From positions 124,001 to 188,000 of the forward strand of contig OY253661.1 of assembly GCA_958009055.1 (NCBI GenBank): a stretch of 64,000 nt of DNA, given 5' to 3'. Under the pieces are notes generated by a model, which was not told the origin of the DNA, did not search any database, and saw only the letters and a list, made by a program, of their open reading frames with translations. The position numbers were made by a program, and so were the translations under genes. Shown here in pieces: positions 1-8,623 of this stretch; the first letter of the stretch is position 1; every line of letters begins with the position of its first letter. The stretch is from Choricystis sp. odSpoLacu1. Taxonomy: Eukaryota > Chlorophyta > Trebouxiophyceae.

Positions 1-470
1 GGCGAACTGCTGGCCGCCCTGCTGGACTGGAGGCAGCTGAAGGCGGACGCCGCGTGGGCGGGGTGGGTGCAGCGCGCATTTGAGAGGTAAGAGGAGGAGT
101 GGGGAGGGTGGTGGTGGCAGCGGCTGGTGTTTGGTTGTGTGTCTTGGCGCTGACCCACCCCACCAAACTCCCCCTCCACAGACTCGACCGCGACGGCTCC
201 GGCTGCGTCGACCTGCAGGAGCTGCAGTGGATGGCGCGCGCGTCGGGCGGCGCTTCAGGCAACGCGCCCCTGGCCGAGGCGGCCGCCCTGCTGCGTGAAG
301 CGGACGCCGACGGCGACGGCCGCATCTCGCGGGCCGAGTTTGACGCCATGCTTTGCGAAGCGACGGCGGATGACGCGCTGTCGCTGTATGACGCGCGGCT
401 GGCGGCGGCCGCGGTGGCGTTGCGGCCGCTGGATGAGGCGGAGGGAGGGGGGGCGGCGCCAGCGGCGTGA
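1..470 (+). CDS. EF-hand protein, C-terminal end, probably a calcium-dependent protein kinase (CDPK)
   Basis: 5' truncated by the window edge; 124 residues are visible in two exons (1-86 and 182-470) split by a 95-base GT-AG intron, phase 2. Two EF-hand loops are clear: DRDGSGCVDLQE and DADGDGRISRAE, both with Asp at position 1 and Glu at position 12. The upstream piece AALLDWRQLKADAAW followed by W-x-x-x-AFERLDRDGSG matches the EF2-to-EF3 spacing of the CDPK calmodulin-like domain, so a Ca2+-activated Ser/Thr kinase is the likely whole protein. No kinase domain lies in the window, and a calmodulin-like protein remains possible. The tail after EF4 is about 45 residues and Ala-rich. A GA-repeat tract follows the stop directly. 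Confidence 0.7.
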
Positions 471-697
471 AGGGAGAGAGAGAGGGCAGCAGAGATTGTT
501 TTGTTAGCAAGCTTGTTTGCGATATTTCGACGCGCGGGGGGGGACTCTCTCTCTGCCCAGCTGGAGAGGCGTTCCGAGAGGTTTTTCGGCGGACGAGAAC
601 GTTCTTCATCGCACACACTTGGTTTCGTTTTTGCCCGCCTGCACCCTTCTCCGTCTCTCTCCTGCGCCAACTCGCCTCGGACTCGCCCCGAACACTC

Positions 698-1529
698 ATG
701 ACCCGCAAGAAAGGTGAGGCAGGCGTTGTGTAGGGCTGTGGACACGCGAAATGCAAGCGGGCGCGCGCGCGCAATTCGCGCTGCGCGCGGCGCATGGCTC
801 CCGCCGCGCCGGCGCCCGCCGCGCGCCCTCTCCCGTCCCCAACCACCGTGTCACACTCCACACACTCCCCCCTATACATACACAGGTCGCGCCCGCAGCG
901 GCGGCGGCACCACCCGCCCCTCCGGCGCGCACACCGCCCCGCAGCGCGCGGCAGCGTCTGCGCCCGCCCCCGCGGTCGAGGCGGGCGCCCCGCTCAAGCC
1001 GAGCGTCACCGAAGTGACGTCCGTGTCGGCGCACGCGTCGGCGGTGGTGGAGGCGGGGGAGGTGGTCGTCGTGGCCGACACGCCGACGCCGGCCGCGCCC
1101 GTGGAGGCGCCTGCAGAGCCGTCCGCCGACGCGGCGGTGGAAGAAGCCGCTGCTGCGCCCTCACCCGCCGCCACCACGCCGGCCGCGGCGGCGGCGTCGC
1201 CCGCGCCCTCGCGCTCGCCGTCGCTGGACACGCCGCCGCCGCCTGCGATCGGCACGGCCCAAGACTCCCCCACCCCGGTCGCGGCGGCCGCCTCCCGCTT
1301 TGTGGGGCCCAATGGCACGCCGACCTGGCGCACGCCGGTGGCGGGCGCGTCTGCGGTGGCGGAGGAGGAGGAGGAAGACCCAGAGGTGGTGAAAGCGCGG
1401 CTGCGCGAATTCTTTCTGGGCGGGGCGCAGGCTGGCCCCACCGCGCCCGAGGTGCAGCCGGCCGAGGTGCAGGCGTGGGACGAGGACGCGGACGGCGTGC
1501 AGGCGGGGTGCGCGTGCGTGATTTCGTGA
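698..1529 (+). CDS. Low-complexity protein ending in a CaaX prenylation box
   Basis: Two exons (698-713 and 886-1529), 219 residues. The first exon encodes only MTRKK plus one base before a GTGAGG donor; the acceptor is TACACAG at 885. The protein begins with a basic stretch (MTRKKGRARSG), continues as an Ala/Pro/Val-rich disordered region, has a short acidic helix-like segment (EEEEEDPEVVKARLREFFLGG) near residue 165, and ends in CACVIS. The last four residues, CVIS, form a good farnesyltransferase CaaX motif, so membrane anchoring is likely if the frame is right. No family is recognised. ATG 698 was chosen because the splice restores the frame exactly into the long ORF and gives a basic N terminus. 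Confidence 0.6.
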
Positions 1530-1813
1530 GAGAGAGACGAGAGAGAGATCATTTTCCACCCCTTTCCCAAACAACCAAACACAAACACAAAACCGGCTGT
1601 TACGGCGTGCGTGTGGTTTCCTGTGTGTGCAAACCATAATGTTTGCGCCTGCGTGCGTGGTGACAAAACTGGGGGGACGGTTGAGAGGAGAAGCAGCAAC
1701 AACAGCCAAAAAAACACTCCCGCTCGTTTTTGTGTCTCACGAAATTCTCCACGCCGCCCTCCCTGTGTCCGCGCGTCCCCACAAGCCACACACACGGAGA
1801 CCCGCTTCAAATT

Positions 1814-3382
1814 ATGGCGGACGAGGCAGTGGAGGCCGCGCCTTCTGGCGGGGAAAAGGTGAGTGTGCGCGATGCATCGATGGGGCGTGATTGTCCCAGC
1901 CCCTACCGGCCCCCGCCGAGCCCACGGCCGCCGACTCCGCGTGTCCGATACCGCAGAGTCTGCACGTCTGCAATTGGCGGGGCGTGCGGCCTGCGCGGGC
2001 CGCACAGTTGGCGCGAAAACCGCTGGCGCGCGCGATGCGCCATTCGACGCGCGTTGGCGGAGGGGGGTGCGCGCAGCACGGGACAAACACAGAGCACGCG
2101 CTGGCTCAGCAGAGTGCGTGCCAAGACGACGCGTGCGCGTGTGTGACGCGCCCAGTTGTTTGTTTGTATATCCGACGCTCCTCCTCTCCCTCCCTTTCCC
2201 GCCCAGCCGACCGACCCTCCACCGCCCGCCACGACATCCTCCCACTCGTCTGAGCCAGAAGACGCCGCCACCGGCAGTGACGCCGCCGCCGGCGACGACG
2301 ACGGCGCGTCCCCGCCCCCCGCGAAAACCGCCCGGCGGAGTGGCCCGACCGACCGCGCGCGCCGCGCGTTGGCAGCCGACGCGGATGCATCCACGTCGGG
2401 CGGGGGAGGAGGGGGGGGACCCGCCCCACCGCGTGGCGGGCGGGCGGCTGCTGCTGCTGCTGACGCTGCACCGGCTGCTCCCATTCACGACGCCGCCACC
2501 GCGGGCGACGACGGCCTGCCCCTCTTCTCCTCCCGCCGCACCGACAAGCCCATGGTGGAGGCGCCCGGGGGGTCAGACCGCTGGTTCCAGGTCGTGCTGC
2601 TGCGCGAGGTGGGGGTGGAGGTGGAGGTCCTGTTCCCCGCGCCTTCGGAGGGTGAAGCCGACTCGAGAGAGTGGCTGCACCGTGGCTCGTCCCGCCTGTG
2701 GCGCGGCTCCCTGGCGGGGCGTGACTGGAAGTACTTGGGGCGGGGCGCGTGGGCGCCCCGGCCACCTGCCAAAGCGGCTGCTGCAAAAGCACTGGCCGCG
2801 CGCGCGGCCAAAAGTGGCGGCGGCCGCGCGGCGGCCGCTGCCGCCGCCGCCGCCGCTGCCGTAGCCGCCGCCAAGCAAGCCGCCGCCCGCGGCCGCCGCC
2901 GCGGCGTGGACGCCAGCGATGACGGCACGGGCGCTAGTGGCGACGCCTCCCCCGCCCCCCGCAAACGTGGGCGCGGCGCGGGCCGCGCGCGCGGCGCGGG
3001 CGCTGTCGCCGCCGCGGGTGCCACCGATGACGACGGCGTCCCTACAGGCGGCCCCGACCCCCTGGCCCGCTGGTTTGCGGCCCACTTTGAGGCGCTGGGC
3101 GCGAGCGGGGCGCTGGACGCTGCGCCGCCGGGGGCGGGCCCCGAAGCCGGCGCGCGCGGAGGCTCCGCCTCTGCCGGCAAGGCGGCCGCCGCGGCGGCCG
3201 CGCGCGCAACGGCAGTGCGCGCGGGCAGCGGCACCGCCAGCGGCAGCGCGAAAGAGATGGACGTGGATGATGGGGGTGGTGGGGCGGGGGCAGCAGCGGT
3301 GGGAGGTGGCGACGACACGGCGGTCAAGGCGGAGGCGCCCGCCCCCACGCTGACGGCGACCGACTGTTTTGCGACTGGGTGA
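1814..3382 (+). CDS. Ala/Gly-rich nuclear-looking protein with a possible Tudor/SAWADEE-like segment
   Basis: Two exons (1814-1858 and 2207-3382), 406 residues; the 348-base intron has a GTGAGT donor and a TTTCCCGCCCAG acceptor, phase 0. The N-terminal third is disordered and acidic. Around residues 135-200 lies the only ordered-looking part: RWFQVVLLREVGVEVEVLFP, then EWLHRGSSRLWRGSLAGRDWKYLG. Its alternating hydrophobics and Trp pattern recall Tudor or SAWADEE barrels that read histone tails, but the match is by eye and weak. The rest is poly-Ala and Gly/Arg with basic clusters (PRKRGRGAGRARG) that would serve as nuclear localisation signals. A chromatin or nucleic-acid binding role is inference only. 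Confidence 0.55.
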
Positions 3383-3601
3383 TTGGATGGTGTGTGGGAG
3401 GAATAGGGAGGGAGAGGCGCGTGTGTGTGTGTGTGAACCGATGAAAAAACCTGACACTGCAAAAGTTTTTGCCGCACTCCTTTTTGCCGCCAAACCGAAA
3501 CAAAAAGCGTCGGAAAATCAAAAATTGCATCGCTGTGCTTCAACTGGAGCCCAGCACGAAGGATGCAGATGGTCGATGCAACGTGTTCCATCGATCAAAC
3601 C

Positions 3602-3734
3602 GCGGGTATGGCGTAGTTGGTCATCGCGTAGGTCTCATAGTATTCACGCTCTTGAGCGGTGCACGCCCCCGGGCTCGTGCCGCGCCATATAAGAAGCTAT
3701 CCTAAGGTCCCGGGATCGAAACCCGGTACCCGCA
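3602..3734 (+). tRNA. trnM-CAU: tRNA-Met (CAT), elongator, with a 59-base intron
   Basis: The acceptor stem GCGGGTA (3602-3608) pairs perfectly with TACCCGC (3727-3733). The D arm is GGCGTAGTTGGTCATCGCG and the anticodon arm TAGGTCTCATA, with CAT at 3636-3638. The 3' exon TATCCTAAGGTC and the T arm CCGGG-ATCGAAA-CCCGG follow. The TAGGTCTCATA...ATCCT-AGGTC core is that of plant elongator tRNA-Met, which also carries an intron after position 37. Here the intron runs from about 3640 to 3698, long for a tRNA intron. An eight-T run follows two bases downstream, as expected for RNA polymerase III termination. Identity is confident; the exact intron ends could shift by one base. Confidence 0.88.
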
Positions 3735-3735
3735 C

Positions 3736-3743
3736 TTTTTTTT
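3736..3743 (+). terminator. Pol III T-run after tRNA-Met
   Basis: Eight T directly downstream of the tRNA-Met 3' end, the standard RNA polymerase III stop signal. Confidence 0.75.
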
Positions 3744-3834
3744 GCTGGGCGCTGGTGGTGGTGGTGGGCGGCGGTGGACGGTGTTTGTAAAAAAGAAAAG
3801 GGCGCGTCGATGAATCGTTTCTTGAACCCCCCCC

Positions 3835-3844
3835 AAAAAAAAAA
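3835..3844 (-). terminator. Pol III T-run after tRNA-Arg
   Basis: Ten A on the plus strand, read as ten T immediately after the 3' end of the minus-strand tRNA-Arg. This is a simple RNA polymerase III terminator. Confidence 0.75.
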
Positions 3845-3918
3845 CAGCCCTCATGGGGATCGAACCCATAGCCTCGAGATTAGAAGTCTCGCGCTCTATC
3901 CAATTGAGCTAGAGGGCT
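3845..3918 (-). tRNA. trnR-UCU: tRNA-Arg (TCT)
   Basis: Read on the minus strand: acceptor AGCCCTC pairs with GAGGGCT, D arm TAGCTCAATTGGATAGAGC, anticodon loop CTTCTAA (anticodon TCT), T arm ATGGG-TTCGATC-CCCAT. All four stems close and there is no intron. It is transcribed towards tRNA-Met, with about 100 bases between the two 3' ends; each has its own T-run. Confidence 0.93.
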
Positions 3919-3990
3919 GGTGGTGAGGGAAGGGGTGGGGGTGGAAAACGGTGCGCCGTTTTTTTCCCGCCCAGACTTTTTGATCGTCTT

Positions 3991-4089
3991 AAAAAAATTC
4001 CCGCAGGGCCCCCCCCGCCCCCAAGACACGCCAAGGCTTTGGAGAGGCACTCGGCGCTGGAGGGAAGAGAAGCCCTGCGGAAATTTTTT
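3991..4089. repeat. Imperfect inverted repeat, 18-base arms
   Basis: AAAAAAATTCCCGCAGGGC (3991-4009) is mirrored by GCCCTGCGGAAATTTTTT (about 4072-4089) with one mismatch, around a 62-base loop. It lies between tRNA-Arg and the G-patch gene, in a 349-base gap (3919-4267) with no other feature except a short AAATGACCATTT palindrome at about 4097 and a TATAAG at about 4117. It could be a promoter-proximal hairpin, a small non-coding RNA or the relic of a small mobile element. Confidence 0.55.
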
Positions 4090-4267
4090 CGTTGCCAAAT
4101 GACCATTTATCGAGGGTATAAGTTTCGGTGGGTGAGTGTCGTGTTTTTGCGAGTGTTTTGTTTTTTGCTTCCCTCACGCCTCCTGTCGTTTCTGTGTGTG
4201 TGGACAACCGTGTGTGTGTCCTTGGCGGGGGACGGCACCGACACGCGCCTCCCCCCCGGCCCCCGCA

Positions 4268-4875
4268 ATGGACGGCTTCAAGCGAGGGTGAGAGGAGCAG
4301 AGGGGGGACGCGCCGGGACACCGGTTTTCGCATTGACGGTCGCCACCTCCGCGCACCCCTCCTCTCCCCCTCTGCCCTCCTCCAAGGCCGCCCTGTTTCA
4401 ACACGGCGATGACGCGTCCACACAGCCGCCGCCAGCACAGCAGGCCCCGCCCGCGCCACCACCACGCACCACCACGCTGCGCGGCGCGCGCCTGCCACCA
4501 ACCTCCATAGGCCACCGCCTGCTCGTCAAAGCAGGGTGGCGTGAGGGCCAGGGCCTGGGCGTGCACAACCAGGGCAATCCAGAGCCGGTGGCCCCCGCGC
4601 CCCAGGCTGGGGCGGCTGGCGTGGGCGCGCCCAAGCGGCTGCGCGCGGCTGACGCGAGCCAGCCGCTGCCACCGCAACCCCCGCCATCGCCACCACCCGT
4701 CATCGACACCGCCACCCGCACCGCCCGCGCCACAGCGGCCGCTGACGCGGCGGCGAGGGCGAGGATTTCGCGCGCCCTGACTCGAGAGTTTGACGATGGC
4801 GGCGCTGCGGCCGACGCCAACCCGTTGACGACCGGGGGGCGGCGGCGTGGGCGGGGTGCGAATCCGCTTCTGTAG
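4268..4875 (+). CDS. G-patch domain protein; 5' gene model uncertain
   Basis: The G-patch is unmistakable: SIGHRLLVKAGWREGQGLGV then QGNPEPV, about 40 residues into the 3' exon. G-patch proteins bind and activate DEAH-box RNA helicases in splicing and ribosome assembly; the GxxLLxxxGWxxGxGLG form resembles GPANK1-type proteins. The rest is Pro/Ala-rich and ends in a basic RRRGRGANPLL tail. ATG 4268 (MDGFKR) followed by a GTGAGA donor at 4288 and the CTCCTCCAAG acceptor at 4386 looks like a natural first exon, but its phase (2) does not match the G-patch frame (0). Either the start lies elsewhere (an ATG at 4099 is open through to the stop) or one base is wrong. The exon from 4387 to 4875 is the safe part. 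Confidence 0.6.
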
Positions 4876-4938
4876 ACAGGGAGAGAGTAGAAGGAGGCAG
4901 CTGTTAGAAACGAAAGAAAATGTTTTTTTACTCTTTCA

Positions 4939-7900
4939 TCACACGCCCGCCCCGTCCTCCTTCTCCAACACTGCCGCCAGATCCTCCACCCTGAACGGCT
5001 TGGCCAGCCACCCATCAAACCCGGCCGCCGTGCACGCGTCCCGCGTGTCGTCGTACGCGTCGGCAGTCACAGCGACCACCCTCACTTTTGCGTCTGGCCA
5101 CCTCTCCCTCAGCTCTGCCACAGCCGCCAACCCCCCCATGCGCGGCATGTGGAGGTCCATCAGAATGACGTCAAACGCGTCGGGGCCGCCCGCGGCCTCG
5201 ATGGCGTCCAGCGCGGCGGCTCCGTCTGGGGCGACTGTGACGTCGGTGTGCCCCACGCGGGCCAGCACGCCGACCGCCACCTTCATGTTGATCAGGTTGT
5301 CCTCTGCCAGCAGGATGCGCAGGGAGGGGGAGGCAGAGGAGGGAGGGGGAGACGAAGAGGGGGCGGGGGACAGGGCGGCCGCGGCTGCAGCCGCCAGGCT
5401 CGTGCCGCCGCCGCCGCTCCCACTGCCACTCGCAGGCTCTGGGGGCGGGCTCGGCCCCGCCCGCTTGGAGGGGGCTCTGTGCAGGGACCCGCCAGAGGCG
5501 ACGCGAGCCACTTGGGCGGTGGAGGCAAGGTCAATCGAGCGCGAGGCGCGGTGGTGGCCGGGCAGAGGTGGTGGCACGTCCACACAACCACTCTCTTCCT
5601 CGCCTGCCACCCCCACCCTAGACGCCAACACCTCCTCCAGCGCCACCCACAGCCGGGCCTGGCGCACGGGGCGGGTCAACACGGCGTACGCGAGGCGGCG
5701 GCCGCCGCTGCTGGACGGCCCAACGACTTCGCGCGGCGCGACCGCGCGACCGTCCCCGCCTAGAGAAGGAGGCAGCGGCACGGGGGGCAGCGCCGATCCA
5801 TGGGTTGTCGTAGTGGGTGGTGACGACGAGGGCAGCGGCTCCCTGCCCCTGTTGCCTCCGCGCGGGGCGTCCAAGCACTGCCCGCCCGGCCACCCCACAA
5901 ACACGACGCGCGACGCCTCCTCCTCCGCCGCCGTCAGCAGGGCGTGCAGCAGGCCTGATGCCGCCACATCCATGATGACGACGTCGTAGGGGGAGGCGGG
6001 CGGGATGGAGGCGTGGGGTTGGGTGGTTGTGGCGCCACCACCACCGCTGCTCTCCACGTCGCTGCCGTCCCACCAGCCAGCGTCCTTGGTGGCGACCTCG
6101 TCCCGCAGCGACAGCGCGGGGCAGGGGTCGGTGACGACAGCAGCACCATCTTCGTCTGCGCCGCCATCATCAAAGCAGGCGTTCAACGACACCGCGCCGC
6201 GCGGCGCGCGCGAGCGTGGTCGCCGCAGACCGCTCGTCGCCAAACGCGGCGACGCGCCCGCCCCACGCCACCAGAGCGCGCGCCACCACGTCCCGCACCA
6301 TGGCGCAGGCTTCCACGAGGAGGACGCGCTTGCCGGCCAGCGGGCGGACGCCGGCGCCGGGGGGGAGGGCGGGGTGGGGGCCGGAGGGGGGCGGCAGGCG
6401 CGCGACCACCGACCACCGAAACTCGGACCCACGCCCAGGGCCCCCGGACGCAGCCTCCATGCGCCCCCCCATGGCTTCGCACAGTTTTTGGCAGATGGCC
6501 AGGCCCAGGCCGGAGCCGCCGTGACGGCGGGTGGGGGATTCGTCGACCTGTGTTTGGTTGGGGGGCGGGGGGGGGAGTGTGTTTTTTTGTCCTCTCTTCT
6601 CCACTCTCTCTCTCAAAAACACATCCCACTCTCTCCATGCATCTCACCTGCATGAAGCTTTGAAACAGACGCGGCAGGTCCGACTCCCCGATACCGATCC
6701 CCGTGTCCCGCACAGCAAAGCGCAGGCGCACCGCCCCAGGCGGCGGCGGCGGCAGGGGCGGCTTGGCCGCCGAGGGTGGTGTGGGGCACCCCGTCCCGGG
6801 CGCGGGAGGTGGCCAGGGTGCGAGTGGTGCTTTGGGAGGGGGGGCAGCGGCGGTGGAGGTGGCGGCGTCACCTCCGTCCAGCGCCGCGCGCGCCGCGTCG
6901 GCCGCGGTCGCCGGTCCCCCCACCCGCCCGCACGCACGCACTCGGGCGGGCGGGTCGGCCCACACCTCCAGCAGGATGCACCCGGTGTCGGTGAACTTGA
7001 CAGCATTGTTGAGCACGTTGAGCAGGACCTGCCCCAACCGCGCGCCGTCACCGACGACGCGGCGCGGCGTGCCCTTTGCCACACTGTACGCCACCTGCAG
7101 CCGCTTCCTCGCCGCCAGCGTGCCCGCAATATCAACAGCAGCCTCAATCGCGCTCTCCAGCGCAAACTCGGAGGCGGTGAGGGCGACGGAGTCCGCCTCC
7201 GCGCGCGAAAAGTCGAGGATGTCCGTTACGAGTGTCAACAACGCCTCCCCCGACGCACGCACCGTGTTGACCAGGTCCCACTGGGCGGGCGTCAGGGCGG
7301 TATCGGCCAGCAGCTGGCCCACCGCGATCATGCCGTTGAGCGGGGTGCGGATCTCGTGCGACATCCGAGCCAAGAATTGTGATTTCGCTTCCGTCGCCGC
7401 CTCTGCGGCCGCTGCCGCGTGCCGTGCCGCCAGCTCAGCCCGCTTGCGCGCCACCAGCTCCGAGATGTCGGACTGAACGCCCACGTAGTGGGTCAGCGTG
7501 CCTGATGCATCGTGGATGGGGGTGACGGACAGGTAGTTGACAAACGGGTCTCCGTTTTTGCGGTAGTTCAAAAGTTGGACGACGGCGGGGCGCCCCGCGC
7601 GCACAGCGGAGCGCAGGCGCGCGACTTCAGCCGCGTCCGTGCCCGCGCCCTGCAAAAACCTGCAGTTCTTGCCGATGGCATCAGTAACCGAGTAGCCCGT
7701 GATGCGCGCAAACGCGCGGTTGACGTAAATCAAAGGCATGTCTTTAACCCGCGCGTCGGCGATCGTGATCCCTTCCAGCACAGTGTCCATTGCCTGATCC
7801 TTCAGTTTCAACAGTTCGAGAGCAGCGCGTGGCACCAACGCTGTGTCTCCATCATCGGGCGCAGAGGGTGGGCGGGACGTGTCGGGCGGGGACGCGGCGC

Positions 7901-8179
7901 GGGGTGCGGCCGGGCGGCGCGGTGGCGACCCGCGCGCGGCGGCCGCGGCTGCAGCAGCCGCCCTGGCTTCATCCAACGCGCGTTCCAGGGTGTTGGCTCG
8001 AGCGCGCTCAGCGTCTAGGGCGGCCTGCATGGAGGCCAGCGTGGCGCGGGAGCGGTCGGGGGGTGGGGGTGGCTGTGGGTGGGGAGGGAAGGGGGTCGAA
8101 AACACGTTGCCTCCCTCTCTCTGCTCAGCTCGGCTTCTCTCTGCGGGCTGCTAGTACATTCCAAACTACGCACCTCCAT
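4939..8179 (-). CDS. LOV-domain hybrid histidine kinase with two receiver-like domains (blue-light sensor)
   Basis: About 1,010 residues. Exons, read downwards: 8179-8174 (ATGGAG only), 8072-6648 and 6547-4939; both splices keep phase 0. Order of domains: short coiled coil; LOV/PAS domain with the flavin-adduct motif GKNCRFLQG (about residue 140); kinase H-box [12 protein letters not shown] (about 240); N-box [12 protein letters not shown]-boxes DTGIGIG and [11 protein letters not shown], the intron falling between them; a degenerate receiver ([12 protein letters not shown]...YDVVIMDVA...VLTRPVR) with a large low-complexity insert; and a canonical receiver ([37 protein letters not shown]). 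This makes it a blue-light phosphorelay protein of the LOV-HK type reported from Ostreococcus. One frame break lies at about 6190-6215 in a CG-rich run inside the first receiver. An alternative start is ATG 8030. Confidence 0.85.
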
Positions 8180-8623
8180 TTTGTGTGTGCGGGCGAGTGT
8201 TGGCTAGGCTGCTCGCTGGGCGTCGCGCGGGGGGGGGGGGGGGACGCTCAATGCCGCAGACTTTTGTCTGTGCCGTGCCTCACAGGACGCGCATGGCGGC
8301 AGCCACGTGCTGCGTGGCGCAGTGGTTGGAGGATGGAGCGCGAAGCCCAAAAAGGAAAGGGCCCGAAAGCGGGGAAACAAAAAACAAAAGCAAAGTGAAA
8401 GGGAGAGAGAGAGAGCGCTTGACGTGTCGTCGCAAAACGTTTTCTTCCCTTCGTTTTCACCCCGCTCCCGTGGTTTCATTGTGGTTTGCAAAATCCTGTG
8501 TTTGTTCTCTCAAGGCCGGGGGGCTGCGCAGTGACTCTTCAGCGCAAAAAGAGTGTGCTTCTTTTTGCGCTGCGACACGCGCGCTTGTCTCTCTCTCTCC
8601 CTCTCCCTCCCACAGCTCTCCCT
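8180..8623. other. Intergenic, shared by two minus-strand genes
   Basis: A 444-base gap between the LOV kinase start and the E2F stop. It holds a 14-base G homopolymer near 8230, GA- and CT-repeat tracts (8401-8414, 8588-8610) and nothing that reads as a gene. The CT tract abuts the E2F stop, giving the E2F mRNA a GA-rich start to its 3' UTR. Confidence 0.5.

Noticed and set aside
872..2488. Very long antisense ORFs (for example 538 codons opposite the first genes, 687 and 497 codons elsewhere)
   Set aside because: In GC-rich DNA stop codons are rare in all frames. These frames lack motifs, are full of Arg/Gly/Pro, and overlap genes with recognisable domains.
4099..4386. Continuous upstream extension of the G-patch ORF from ATG 4099
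   Set aside because: The added sequence is T-rich, hydrophobic then low-complexity, crosses a natural donor and acceptor, and has no similarity to the rest. Kept only as an alternative in the gene entry.
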